Shown: piece by piece, positions 17,124-25,841 of the stretch
Layout of the letters: each line of letters starts with the position of its first letter
Position numbering within the stretch: the stretch's first letter is position 1
DNA from: Microlunatus parietis
GTDB taxonomy: Bacteria > Actinomycetota > Actinomycetes > Propionibacteriales > Propionibacteriaceae
Direction of reading: 5' to 3'
Assembly: GCF_013407955.1 (NCBI RefSeq)
Contig: NZ_JACCBU010000001.1
Span: 4,898,001 to 4,962,000 of the forward strand
Length of the DNA stretch: 64,000 nt
Program-made: the position numbers and the translations under genes
Notes under the pieces: model-generated
Told to the model about the DNA's origin: nothing
The model's database searches: none
Seen by the model: only the letters and a program-made list of their open reading frames with translations

Positions 17124-18749
17124 ATGTCACGCAATCGTGTCGCCGGCGCCGTCGGGCTGCTGCTGGCTGCGAGCCTCTCGCTGGCGGCCTGCACCGAGGC
17201 CGCGCCGCCGCAGGACGAGGATCCGAACGGTCCGGTCAAGCTGTCGGTCTTCGCGCCCCAGGGTGCCACCACCGATCTCAGTACCAACGCCTTCACCCAG
17301 CAGATGGCGGAGAAGTTCGGGATCGAGTTCAGCTGGGAGACCACGACCTGGGACGCCGGGGCTGCCGCGGAGAAGCGCCAGATCTCCTTGGCCAGCGGGG
17401 ACTATCCCGATCTGTTCCTGCTGATTCCGTGGGTGGACCAGTTCAAGCCGACGGAGTTGATGAGGCTGGGTGATCAAGGCGTCGTGGTGCCGCTCAACGA
17501 TTTGATCAAGGAACACGCGCCGCACATCCAGGCCGAGCTCGACGCGAACCCGGAGTACCGGGCGATGTCGACCGCACCCGACGGCAACATCTACGGGCTG
17601 GGCCAGTGGATCGACTGCTACCACTGCAGCTATCCCGGCAAGCTGTGGTTGAACACCGACTGGCTGAAGAAGCTGGACCTGAAGAGCCCGACCACCACCG
17701 AGGAGTTCCGTACGGTCCTGCGGGCCTTCAAGACCCAGGATCCCAACGGGAACGGGAAAGCCGACGAGGTGCCGCTGTCGTCCGCGGTCGGTTCCGACAT
17801 CCTACCCTACTTCATGGGCTCGTTCATCGCCGGCGTCAACAACAAGAGCACCGTCGTCCTGAAGGACGGCACGGTCGACATCCAGGCCGACAAGGAGGGC
17901 TGGCGCGAGGGACTGCGCTACCTGCACCAGTTGATGGAGGAGGGCTTGATCGACAAGGGCGCGCTGAGCCAGAACCAGGAGGCCCTGCAGAAGCTGGCCG
18001 ACAACCCGGGCGACGTGATCCTGGGCGGCGTGCCGACGCTGCATCCCCGGTTCTTCATCACCCTGGAACAGAAGGACAAGCGGGACGCCGGCTACAACGC
18101 GATCCCGCCGCTGAAGGGGCCGCAGGGCCTGGCCTACGCCTCGTACGCGGTCAGCTCGACGCCCGGCGCCACGTTCGTGCTGACCAACAAGGCGAGTGAG
18201 CGCGACAAGATCGCCGCGATCAAGATGCTCGACTATCTCTTCACCGACCAGGGCGAGACCGAGGGTGTGTTCGGCGTCGAGGGGAAGGACTGGGAGAAGC
18301 CCGGACCCGGCGACAAGCCTTTGGTGGAAGGCGTTCCGGCGCTGTACAAGGTGCTGCAGTCGCCGGAGAACACGGCCTGGCAGCCGCTGGCGCAGTATCG
18401 CAACACGCGCGAGTACCGCGGCGGGCAGGTGGTGTCGGACGACATCTACACCACCGCCGGGTACGAACGCCGGTTGCAGGAGGCCACCAAGCTGTACGAG
18501 GGTTCCGAGGACCGGTCGCTGATCTTCCCGTTCCACAGCGTCTGGGTCGCACCGGAGAACGCCGGCGAGCTGGCCACCCTGCAGACCAACATCGAGAGCT
18601 ACATCGCCCAGAGCTCGGTCCAGTTCATGACCGGGTCGAAGAGCCTGGACACCGACTGGGACTCCTACGTCGCCGGCTTCGAGGGGATGGGACTGCCCCG
18701 CTACAAGGAGTTGCTGCAGGTCAGCTATCAGGATTCCGGTCCGCGATGA
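17124..18749 (+). CDS. Extracellular solute-binding lipoprotein, LplA-type
   Basis: Binding protein of 541 residues for the importer above. A lipoprotein signal with the lipobox LAAC ends near residue 23, so the mature protein is anchored on the outer face of the membrane. Length over 500 residues is usual for the LplA/YtcQ group, which bind oligosaccharides rather than monosaccharides. An AAAGGAG ribosome site lies seven bases upstream. Internal segments WIDCYHCSYPGKLWLNTDWL and LNTDWLKKL are typical of the family. Regulation follows operator 2. Confidence 0.88.
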   Translation: MSRNRVAGAVGLLLAASLSLAACTEAAPPQDEDPNGPVKLSVFAPQGATTDLSTNAFTQQMAEKFGIEFSWETTTWDAGAAAEKRQISLASGDYPDLFLLIPWVDQFKPTELMRLGDQGVVVPLNDLIKEHAPHIQAELDANPEYRAMSTAPDGNIYGLGQWIDCYHCSYPGKLWLNTDWLKKLDLKSPTTTEEFRTVLRAFKTQDPNGNGKADEVPLSSAVGSDILPYFMGSFIAGVNNKSTVVLKDGTVDIQADKEGWREGLRYLHQLMEEGLIDKGALSQNQEALQKLADNPGDVILGGVPTLHPRFFITLEQKDKRDAGYNAIPPLKGPQGLAYASYAVSSTPGATFVLTNKASERDKIAAIKMLDYLFTDQGETEGVFGVEGKDWEKPGPGDKPLVEGVPALYKVLQSPENTAWQPLAQYRNTREYRGGQVVSDDIYTTAGYERRLQEATKLYEGSEDRSLIFPFHSVWVAPENAGELATLQTNIESYIAQSSVQFMTGSKSLDTDWDSYVAGFEGMGLPRYKELLQVSYQDSGPR

Positions 18750-18768
18750 CGCTCCTGATGGTCAGGAA

Positions 18769-19026
18769 TCAGTAGGCCGTGAAGTAATAGCCCCACCGGC
18801 CGTTGTACGACCGCCATTGGCAACCCTGGGTCACGGTCTGCCCGTTCTCGTGCGCGGCCTCGACGTCGATCCAGCATTGCGTCGAATCCTGATAGGGGCC
18901 GTACACGGCGGTGACGCCGGCGTTCGCGCTGGTCGCGGTGCCGGCGCTGAAAGCCAGCACAGCAAGGCCTGCGGCGATTCCGTGCGCGATGATCTTCCTG
19001 GTCGAGGGCCCGTCGATTCGCTTCAT
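18769..19026 (-). CDS. Small secreted protein of unknown function
   Basis: Precursor of 85 residues. A Sec signal (KIIAHGIAAGLAVLAFSAG, cleavage after SANA) leaves a mature chain of about 50 residues with two cysteines (CWID and GCQW) likely to form one disulfide, and a tryptophan/tyrosine-rich end NGRWGYYFTAY. I do not recognise a family. ATG at 19026 is preferred over 19068 because AAAGGCGGG lies before it and the signal peptide then has normal length. Base composition of the gene and upstream region is lower in GC than its neighbours. Confidence 0.65.
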   Translation of the reverse strand: MKRIDGPSTRKIIAHGIAAGLAVLAFSAGTATSANAGVTAVYGPYQDSTQCWIDVEAAHENGQTVTQGCQWRSYNGRWGYYFTAY

Positions 19027-19066
19027 GAATTCCCGCCTTTCCGCAGTGAATGAATGATCGGAAACC

Positions 19067-19096
19067 ATTGTTGGCCGAGGTGTGAAGCCCGGGCAA
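19067..19096 (-). promoter_or_regulatory. Possible promoter of the small secreted protein gene
   Basis: On the minus strand TTGCCC (19096-19091) and AACAAT (19072-19067) are separated by 18 bases, placing transcription start about 35 bases before the ATG at 19026. Confidence 0.35.
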
Positions 19097-19294
19097 TTCC
19101 TGGAAAGTGAATATCGGATGTCCTGCCGGTATGGAATGCGAATTGGTCTAAAGGAATTGAATGCGCATCAGAAGTGTCGGCCGTTAGAATTCCGCTCCTT
19201 GTTCGGAGGCGGGACTCGTGTGGTGCGCCGGGAGCCGAGGTGAGCATGCGGACCGGTCCTTGACAGGCGGGCCGGGGATGCGGTTGCATCGCTC

Positions 19295-19306
19295 GAAATC
19301 GATTAC
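19295..19306. promoter_or_regulatory. Operator-like GAAATCGATTAC upstream of GH172
   Basis: A 12-bp near-palindrome with an AATCGATT core, the AAnCGnTT pattern common to LacI-type operators. It lies between TTGACA at 19260 and the GH172 ATG at 19326. Ten bases are identical to the perfect palindrome at 28124-28135. Confidence 0.4.
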
Positions 19307-19325
19307 ACGGCCAGGAGGCAGTTCG

Positions 19326-22208
19326 ATGCCGAACTCCACTCGCGGGCTCCGCCGGCTCACGTTCGTCCTCGTGCTGATGCTCGTCATCGGTACGGCAGCG
19401 CCTGCGGCAGCGAACCCACCGACCACGACGACCAGGACCAAGGCCGCCGAAGCCGTCCGGCACGGCACGGTCGGCTGGGACACCTTCCGCCGGCTCGACC
19501 GGCTCGCCGAGATCGGCCGGGACGCGAAGGCGCTGCAGTTCTCCAGCTTCGACCGCACCGACGGCAACAACGACGGGTTCGAGGGCACCTACTCGTGCCT
19601 GGCCGAGACCGACGCCGGCTGCGTGATCGCCGACCACACCGGGGCCGGGGAGATCACCTCGATCTGGTTCACCCGAGACGGCGGCGACGTCAGCAAGACG
19701 GGCAAGATCACCATCGAGCTGGACGGTGAGACGGTCGTCGACGCGCCGCTGCAGGACCTCGTCGACGGCAAGCTGGGCGCCCCGTTCACGTACCCGCTGG
19801 TCGCCAACGCCGACCAGAGCTCCGGCGGCGTCTACGTCAAGGTGCCGATGCCGTACCGCAGCCGGATGAAGATCACCACCCAGCACAACCCGTTCTTCTA
19901 CCACGTGAACTACCGCACCTTCGCGACCGCGGACGGCATCGAGACGTTCGACCCGGCCGACCAGGCGCTCGACGTGATCGAAACGCTGCGGGCCGCCGGG
20001 ACCGCGGATCCCAAGCCGGAGCAGCCGAATCCGCGGACGATCGACAAGATCACCAAGATCGCGCCCGGCGCGTCGGCGGTGCTGGCCGAGTCCGACACGG
20101 CCGGTGCGCTGACCGGGATCAAGCTCAAGCTGCCGCAGCTCGCGGTGACCCCGGTCGACCGGACCCGGACCGCGCCGAAGAAGCCGTCGCCGTCCGGGCT
20201 CGACCCGCGGAAGGCCCGCTGGATCCGGCCCGACCTGCGGACGGCGGCGGCCACCGGGGAGACCCGGCTGTCCGACGAGATCCTGGCCAAGGCCCGGCTC
20301 AAGATCACCTTCGACGGTGAGGTCACCGTCGACGTGCCGCTCGGCGAGTTCTTCGGCAGCGGGCTCGGGCTCTATCCGGTGAAGTCGCTGATGTTCGGCA
20401 TGGACGTCAAGACCCGGACGCTGACCGCCTGGTGGCTGATGCCGTACGCCGGCAGTGCGCGGGTCGAGCTCTACAACGGCACCGACACCGAGTTGCGCGG
20501 CGCCGCCTCGTCGGTCGCGGTCTCGGACGACCCGGGCTGGGCCGAGCAGCTGGCCGACGGCACCGTCGGTCACTTCCGGGCCACCGCGAACCGCGAGCAC
20601 GCCACCTTCGGCCTTGATCATCTCTTCCTGGAGGCGACCGGGACCGGCCGCGTGGTGGGCGTCGCGCAGACCGTCGAGGGCCTGATCCCGACCGGCAATC
20701 AGCGCAACTACCTGGAGGGCGACGAGCGGCTCTTCGTCGACGGCTCGGCGAGCCCGGACCAGCACGGCACCGGCACCGAGGACTTCTACGAGGGCGGCTG
20801 GTACTTCAACCGCGGCACCTTCAGCGCGCCGCTCACCGGCAACCCGTCGCACGAGCTGGCCGGCGGCGGCTGCGAGTTCGACTGCACCGGGCTGTACCGG
20901 TTGCTGCTCGCCGACGGGATCGACTTCGAGAGCATGATCAGGTTCGGCATCGAGCACGGTCCGGGCAACGACGCCGACGCGATCACGGGCTCCACGACCT
21001 TCTGGTACGGCAGCGCCGACCGCACCCTGCAGTGGACCGACAGTCTGGACGTCGGCGACGACACCAGCGAGACCGAGCACGACTACTCGGCGGCCGCGCC
21101 GGGCGAGGTGATCACCGCGACCAGCCGGTACGAAGGAATCGACGGGCCCGCCGAGCCGATCACGCTGGACGGCCGGGCCACGACGGGCAAGATCAGCTTC
21201 ACGCTCGCCGTCGCCGAGGACAACCGCGGCGTGCTACTGCGCCGGCTGTCGGACCAGGCCGAGCCGTACCAGACGGCGCGGGTGAGCGTCGACGGCAAGG
21301 ACGCCGGCCTCTGGCGGCAGCCGCTGGGCAACGCGACGCGACGCTGGCTGGACGACAGCCACCCGCTGCCGGCCGCGCTGACCGCCGGCAAGACGTCGAT
21401 CACCGTGATCCTGGAGCCGACCGGAGACGCGAACTGGCATGCCGCCGCCTACCAGGCGCTGTCCCGCCGGCCGGCGGCACCGGACACCGAGGATCCGGGA
21501 CCGGTGGCCGGACTGACCGCGGACGCCGGCGAGTCGACGGCCGTCACGCTGTCCTGGACGGCGGCGACCGACGACGACTACGCACCCCGGTACGAGGTGC
21601 ACGCCTCGACCACGGCCGGCTTCACGCCGTCGGAGGACACGCTGGCCGGCGTCTCCCGGGGACCCGGCTTCGTGCACGCCGAACTCGACGTCCGGCAGAC
21701 CTGGTACTACCGGGTCCGGGCCGTCGACGCCGCCGGTCACGCCGGGCCGTACTCGGACCAGGTGAGCGCGACGACCGGCGACACGTTGCGGATCGAGGCC
21801 GAGTCACTGTTCGCCGACGCCACCGCGACGGCGCCGCTGCAGGTGCAGGGCAACTGCTGCGGTGTCGCCTGGTCCGGCGGTGCGCAACTCTGGTTCACGC
21901 CCACCTCGGCCGACCAGACCGTGACGCTGACCTTCGAGCTGGCCACCGCCGGCACCTACGCGCTGACCGGGGCCCAGACCCTGGCCAGCGACTACGGGAT
22001 CAACGAGTTGATCCTGGACGGCGAACGGCTCGGCGAACCGTTCGACGCCTACAACTCACCCGAGGTCAAGATCAGCGACCCGATCGCGTACGGCAGCCGG
22101 GAACTCGCCGCCGGGAAACACACCCTGGTGCTGCACGTGACCGGCAAGAACCCGGACTCGACCAGTTACATGGCCGGCCTGGACTACCTTCAACTCGTGC
22201 TGAGCTGA
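19326..22208 (+). CDS. Secreted glycoside hydrolase family 172 (DUF2961) protein
   Basis: Large exported enzyme of 960 residues. Order: Sec signal peptide to about residue 29; DUF2961/GH172 catalytic region about 60-560 with the hallmarks GEITSIWFTRDGG and GTGTEDFYEGGWYF (near residue 480); a middle beta-rich part; a fibronectin III-like domain about 720-815; and a C-terminal carbohydrate-binding-like domain. Known GH172 members act on alpha-D-fructofuranosides or D-arabinofuranosides (difructose anhydride, arabinan). ATG at 19326 follows CAGGAGG. It probably releases sugar for one of the nearby importers; the exact glycan is not known. Confidence 0.85.
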   Translation: MPNSTRGLRRLTFVLVLMLVIGTAAPAAANPPTTTTRTKAAEAVRHGTVGWDTFRRLDRLAEIGRDAKALQFSSFDRTDGNNDGFEGTYSCLAETDAGCVIADHTGAGEITSIWFTRDGGDVSKTGKITIELDGETVVDAPLQDLVDGKLGAPFTYPLVANADQSSGGVYVKVPMPYRSRMKITTQHNPFFYHVNYRTFATADGIETFDPADQALDVIETLRAAGTADPKPEQPNPRTIDKITKIAPGASAVLAESDTAGALTGIKLKLPQLAVTPVDRTRTAPKKPSPSGLDPRKARWIRPDLRTAAATGETRLSDEILAKARLKITFDGEVTVDVPLGEFFGSGLGLYPVKSLMFGMDVKTRTLTAWWLMPYAGSARVELYNGTDTELRGAASSVAVSDDPGWAEQLADGTVGHFRATANREHATFGLDHLFLEATGTGRVVGVAQTVEGLIPTGNQRNYLEGDERLFVDGSASPDQHGTGTEDFYEGGWYFNRGTFSAPLTGNPSHELAGGGCEFDCTGLYRLLLADGIDFESMIRFGIEHGPGNDADAITGSTTFWYGSADRTLQWTDSLDVGDDTSETEHDYSAAAPGEVITATSRYEGIDGPAEPITLDGRATTGKISFTLAVAEDNRGVLLRRLSDQAEPYQTARVSVDGKDAGLWRQPLGNATRRWLDDSHPLPAALTAGKTSITVILEPTGDANWHAAAYQALSRRPAAPDTEDPGPVAGLTADAGESTAVTLSWTAATDDDYAPRYEVHASTTAGFTPSEDTLAGVSRGPGFVHAELDVRQTWYYRVRAVDAAGHAGPYSDQVSATTGDTLRIEAESLFADATATAPLQVQGNCCGVAWSGGAQLWFTPTSADQTVTLTFELATAGTYALTGAQTLASDYGINELILDGERLGEPFDAYNSPEVKISDPIAYGSRELAAGKHTLVLHVTGKNPDSTSYMAGLDYLQLVLS

Positions 22209-22212
22209 CGTG

Positions 22213-22235
22213 CCCTTCGACAAGCTCAGGGAACG
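22213..22235 (-). repeat. Dispersed repeat, copy 3 (inverted)
   Basis: CCCTTCGACAAGCTCAGGGA plus ACG, the reverse complement of the copy at 8436 with one base changed. It fills most of the 32-bp space between the convergent GH172 and OpuC-type binding-protein genes. Confidence 0.8.
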
Positions 22236-22240
22236 TTGGG

Positions 22241-23167
22241 TCAGGCCAGGCCCTTCTCCTTCAGCCAGTCGCCGGCGACCTGGCCCGGGTCGTCGTGGTC
22301 GGTGTCGACCCGCTTGTTGAGGCCGGCCAGGTCCTCGGTGGTCAGGGCGGCCTGGACGGCCTCGAGGGTGGCCTTGGCGTCGGCGTTGCCGGCGACCGCG
22401 TCGGTGACCAGCGGCACCACGTTCTGTGGCAGGATCATCGACTCCGGGTCGGCCAGCTGGACGTACCCGTTGGCGGCGATCACCGACTCGGTGGTGAAGA
22501 ACGTGGCGACCTGGATCTTGCCGTCGTTCAGGTCACGCGCCTTCACGGCCGGCGCGTCGTACGGCTTGAACTCCTTGAACTTCGCGCCGTAGATCTTCTC
22601 CAGCCCCTCCGGGCCGTAGGCGCGGGTGGCCAGCTCGGACGGGCCGCCGAGGATGGCGCCGGCGGAGATCTTCTTCAGGTCGGCCAGCGAGGCCAGCCCG
22701 TGCTCGTCCGCGTACGCCTTCGTCACCACATAGACGTCCTGGTCGGCGGCCGGCGACGACTTCAGCACCTGGAAGCCCTCCGGCAGCGCCTCGGCGAGCG
22801 CCTGCTCGACCTCCGCGGCGGACTTGGCCGTGGTGTCCTGGTCGTAGTTGATCAACAGGTTGCCGGTGTATTCCGGCACCACCGAGATGGTGCCCTCCTC
22901 CAGCGCCTTCAGGTAGACCTCGCGGTTGCCGATGTTCAGCTTCGTCGACGCCTGGATCCCCTTGGCCTGCAGGGCCTGGGCGTACAGCTCGCCGAGGATC
23001 TGGGACTCGGTGAAGTTCGCCGAGCCGACCACGATCGGGGCCTGGTCCTGATCACCGCCGGGCGACGGCGCCGCCGACTCACCCAGCGGATTGCTGTTGC
23101 CGGCGCAACCGGCCAAGGCCAGCAGCAGCGCTGCGGCGATCGTCGCGGTCACGTTCTTGATCTTCAT
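22241..23167 (-). CDS. Glycine betaine/choline-type ABC substrate-binding lipoprotein (OpuCC/ProX-like)
   Basis: Lipoprotein of 308 residues; the signal ends in the lipobox LAGC near residue 21. The OpuAC domain begins PIVVGSANFTESQILGELYAQALQ, with the conserved SANFTE segment of quaternary-amine binding proteins, and contains SVVPEYTGNLL. It delivers betaine, choline, carnitine or a similar compatible solute to the two permeases upstream in the operon. Its start overlaps the permease stop at 23164-23167. The importer is likely to serve osmoprotection. Confidence 0.85.
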   Translation of the reverse strand: MKIKNVTATIAAALLLALAGCAGNSNPLGESAAPSPGGDQDQAPIVVGSANFTESQILGELYAQALQAKGIQASTKLNIGNREVYLKALEEGTISVVPEYTGNLLINYDQDTTAKSAAEVEQALAEALPEGFQVLKSSPAADQDVYVVTKAYADEHGLASLADLKKISAGAILGGPSELATRAYGPEGLEKIYGAKFKEFKPYDAPAVKARDLNDGKIQVATFFTTESVIAANGYVQLADPESMILPQNVVPLVTDAVAGNADAKATLEAVQAALTTEDLAGLNKRVDTDHDDPGQVAGDWLKEKGLA

Positions 23168-23880
23168 GTCACAGCCTCGGATCGATTCGTTGGTGATACA
23201 GCTTGATTTCGTACGGCCTCGGCGGCCGCACGTCGGGCACGAGTGTTCCGGCCGATCAGCCAGCCCACTCCCCCCAGCAACAGGTCCAGCACGATCGCCA
23301 TTCCCGCGATCAGGACCGCACCGGCGAACATCTGCGGATAGTCGTTGTTGCGCTGCCCGCTGATCAGCAGCTGGCCCAGCCCACCGCCGGCCGCGAACGC
23401 GGCGACGGTGGCGGTCGCGACCACCTGCAGGGTGGCGCTGCGCAGGCCGGAGACGACCAGCGGCAGCGCCAGCGGCCACTCCACCTGGGCGACGATCTGA
23501 CCCTCGGTCATCCCGATCGCCCGGGCCGCGTGCACCGCCTCCCGGTCGGCGCCGCCGATGCCTGCCGCGGTCGCGGTCAGGATCGCCGGCAGGGCCAGCA
23601 CGGCCAGCACCGGGACGATCTTCTCCACCCCGGTGCCGAGCAGCACGACGACCAGCACCAGCAGACCGAGGGTCGGGATGGCCCGGGCCGCGTTGCTGGT
23701 GCCGATCACCAGGAACGAGCCGCGGCCGGTGTGGCCGATCAGGATGCCGACCGGGATCGCGATCACCGCGCCGAGCAGAACGGCGGCCGCCGTGTACCAC
23801 AGGTGCTGCAGCAGCAGGTCGATGATCTTGCCGCCGCCGGGCCAGTTGGCCGGATCGAGGAGGAAGGAGAGCAGACTCAT
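23164..23880 (-). CDS. OpuC-type ABC transporter permease (OpuCD-like)
   Basis: Membrane permease of 238 residues with about six hydrophobic segments. The EAA-type loop reads VHAARAIGMTEGQIVAQVEWPLALP, matching the family pattern (GMT..Q.....LPLALP). A conserved AAFAAGGGLGQLLISG follows. It partners the permease encoded just upstream and overlaps it at 23877-23880, as expected for a heteromeric OpuC channel. Confidence 0.87.
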   Translation of the reverse strand: MSLLSFLLDPANWPGGGKIIDLLLQHLWYTAAAVLLGAVIAIPVGILIGHTGRGSFLVIGTSNAARAIPTLGLLVLVVVLLGTGVEKIVPVLAVLALPAILTATAAGIGGADREAVHAARAIGMTEGQIVAQVEWPLALPLVVSGLRSATLQVVATATVAAFAAGGGLGQLLISGQRNNDYPQMFAGAVLIAGMAIVLDLLLGGVGWLIGRNTRARRAAAEAVRNQAVSPTNRSEAVT

Positions 23881-24551
23881 GCGAGCCTCCTGCCGCGCGC
23901 CCAGGGCAGCGTCTGGTGCTTGATCAACAGGATCAGTGCGTCCGCGATCAGGGCCAGGATCAGGCTGAGCGCCAGACCGACGATGATCGGCGTGAGGAAG
24001 GACGAGTTCAGGCCGCGGTCGAACAGCTGGCCCAGCGCGCCGCCACCGACCACCGCCGCGACGCTGACCATCGCGATGTTGGACACCGTGACCACACGCA
24101 GCCCGGCGAAGATCACCGGCAGCGCCAGCGGGAGTTCGATCACCAGCAGCCGGCGGAACCAGCCGTACCCGATCGCCGAGGCTGACTGCTTCACCGTGCC
24201 GGGCACCGAACGCAGCCCGTCGACGACGTTGCGGACCAGTAGCGCGATCGAATAGATGGCCAGCGCGACGGCGACGTTGACCGGGCTCAGGATCGAGGTC
24301 CCGATCATGGCCGGCAGTGCGACGAACAGGGCCAGCGAGGGCACCGAGTAGATCACGCCGAGCACCGCCAGCATTCCGTTCGCCGCCTTCCCGGTGAGGA
24401 AGACGAGATAGCCGAGCGGGATCGAGATGATCACCGCGATCAGGACGGGGATGATCGACAGCGCGATGTGCTCCAGCAGCAGCGCCCCGATCTTCATGCC
24501 GTCGGTCCAGTTGCGGGCCGTCCAGCCCCAGTCGAACGAGACGTCGATCAT
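23877..24551 (-). CDS. OpuC-type ABC transporter permease (OpuCB-like)
   Basis: Membrane permease of 224 residues. The EAA loop reads VKQSASAIGYGWFRRLLVIELPLALP and is followed by VAAVVGGGALGQLFDRGL. ATG at 24551 overlaps the stop of the ATPase gene. Together with the second permease it forms the transmembrane channel of the compatible-solute importer. Confidence 0.87.
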   Translation of the reverse strand: MIDVSFDWGWTARNWTDGMKIGALLLEHIALSIIPVLIAVIISIPLGYLVFLTGKAANGMLAVLGVIYSVPSLALFVALPAMIGTSILSPVNVAVALAIYSIALLVRNVVDGLRSVPGTVKQSASAIGYGWFRRLLVIELPLALPVIFAGLRVVTVSNIAMVSVAAVVGGGALGQLFDRGLNSSFLTPIIVGLALSLILALIADALILLIKHQTLPWARGRRLA

Positions 24552-25624
24552 TCCTGGACCGCCCCGGCCGGCTCCGGCGGCTCCCGTACGGCCTCGGCGG
24601 CGCGATGATCGGCGACCGTGGCCAGGATCACCGCCGGCTCGACCACCCCGACGAACCGGCCCTCGGAGACCGCTACGGCCACCGACGCCGGCGACGCGAG
24701 CGCCGCATCCAGGGCCGCCCGCATGGTGTCCGTCGCGGGGTCGAAGGTGCCGCCGAGGGGTGACAGGCCGCCGTCCTCGCGGAAACCGGCCCAGCCGGTC
24801 GGCCGGTCGTCCTCGAACACCAGCCGCCCCTTGGCCGTGGCCGGCGGGTCGTCGGTCAGGGGCAGCCGCTCGGCCGGCAGGAAGGACAGCGACCGGTAGC
24901 CGCGGTCCTTGCCGACGAAGCCCTCGACGAACGCGTCCGCCGGCTGCTCCAGCAGGTCCTGCGGCGTGCCGGCCTGGGCCAGCACACCGCCGACCCGGAG
25001 GATAGCGACCTGGTCGCCCAGCGCGATCGCCTCGTCGATGTCGTGGGTGATCATGATGATGGTCTTGCTCAGCCGGCGCTGCAGGTCGAGGAACAGCTCG
25101 TGCAGCTCGGCCCGGACCACCGGATCGACCGCCGAGAACGGCTCGTCCATCAGCATCACCAGCGGGTCCGCGGCCAGTGCCCGGGCGACGCCGACCCGCT
25201 GCTGCTGGCCGCCGGACAGCTGACCGGGGAACCGGCGGGCCAGGGCGGAGTCCAGCCCAACCGCCTCCAACAGTTCCATCGAGCGCTGCCGGGCCTTCGC
25301 CTTGGGCCAGCCGAGCAGCCCGGGCACGGTGCCGATGTTGTCCAGCACGGTCCGGTGCGGGAACAGGCCGCCGCTCTGGATCACGTACCCCATCTGGCGG
25401 CGGAGCGTCGTCACCGGGCGGGCCGACAACGGCTCGCCGTCCCAGGTGATCCGGCCCTCGGTCGGCTCGAGCATCCGGTTGACCATCCGGAGCGTGGTCG
25501 TCTTGCCGCAACCGGACGGGCCGACGATCACCGTGATCCGGTCGGACGGGACGACCAGGCTGAGGTCGGAGACCGCTGTGGTGCCGTCGGGATACGTCTT
25601 GGTGACGGACTCGAACTCGATCAT
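24548..25624 (-). CDS. Quaternary-amine ABC transporter ATPase (OpuCA-like)
   Basis: ATP-binding subunit of 358 residues. Walker A is GPSGCGKTTT, the signature is LSGGQQQR, Walker B is VMLMDEP and the switch histidine lies in MITHDIDE. The C-terminal 100 residues form a degenerate CBS-like regulatory region, the part that senses ionic strength in OpuA-type proteins. GGAG lies before the ATG at 25624, and the TGA of a 25-codon upstream ORF overlaps this ATG. It is first of the four importer genes. Confidence 0.9.
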   Translation of the reverse strand: MIEFESVTKTYPDGTTAVSDLSLVVPSDRITVIVGPSGCGKTTTLRMVNRMLEPTEGRITWDGEPLSARPVTTLRRQMGYVIQSGGLFPHRTVLDNIGTVPGLLGWPKAKARQRSMELLEAVGLDSALARRFPGQLSGGQQQRVGVARALAADPLVMLMDEPFSAVDPVVRAELHELFLDLQRRLSKTIIMITHDIDEAIALGDQVAILRVGGVLAQAGTPQDLLEQPADAFVEGFVGKDRGYRSLSFLPAERLPLTDDPPATAKGRLVFEDDRPTGWAGFREDGGLSPLGGTFDPATDTMRAALDAALASPASVAVAVSEGRFVGVVEPAVILATVADHRAAEAVREPPEPAGAVQE

Positions 25625-25698
25625 CGGGCTCCGTTCCAGGGGGTCTGGTTGCCGGGCGTTGTCCTGCGTCGTGTGGTCTTCAGTTCGACCCTATCCAT
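25621..25698 (-). CDS. Upstream ORF / leader peptide of the OpuC-type operon
   Basis: A 25-residue ORF starting at the ATG ending at 25698. It is strongly basic and Thr-rich in the middle (KTTRRRTTPGNQTPWNG) and its TGA overlaps the ATG of the ATPase gene. Coupling by an ATGA overlap suggests that translation of the peptide controls re-initiation on the importer gene. It is too short to be found by normal gene calling. No strong ribosome site is seen, so translation could be leaderless. Conservation cannot be tested here. Confidence 0.5.
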   Translation of the reverse strand: MDRVELKTTRRRTTPGNQTPWNGAR

Positions 25699-25779
25699 CG
25701 TCACTGACAACGGCGACGGGCTCGCCCCGTGGTCACCGGACCGTAAGGGTCGGGCCGTGCCCGGAACAGCGCCGGATCG

Positions 25780-25806
25780 TTTGCACTCTCACCGGGGGAG
25801 TGCTAA
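25780..25806. promoter_or_regulatory. CIRCE operator 1 (HrcA site)
   Basis: TTTGCACTC, nine bases, then GAGTGCTAA; this differs from the consensus TTAGCACTC-N9-GAGTGCTAA at one base. HrcA binding represses groEL until heat or misfolded protein titrates GroEL. Confidence 0.92.
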
Positions 25807-25814
25807 ACATTGAA

Positions 25815-25841
25815 CTGGCACTCTCGGACCGAGAGTGCTAC
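25815..25841. promoter_or_regulatory. CIRCE operator 2 (HrcA site)
   Basis: GCACTC, nine bases, GAGTGC in the same spacing as operator 1, with weaker outer bases. Centres of the two sites are 35 bp apart. Both lie upstream of groEL at 25967. Confidence 0.85.

Larger units (their letters stand above)
19027..19325. other. Divergent intergenic region of lowered GC
   Basis: About 300 bp between the small secreted protein and the GH172 gene, clearly less GC-rich than the surroundings near 19030-19200. It holds possible promoters for both genes (19067-19096 minus; TTGACA at 19260-19265 plus) and an operator-like sequence at 19295-19306. Confidence 0.55.

Noticed and set aside
18757..18769. Terminator after the LplA-type gene
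   Set aside because: CCTGA-TGG-TCAGG is only a 5-bp stem without a T-run, too weak to call.
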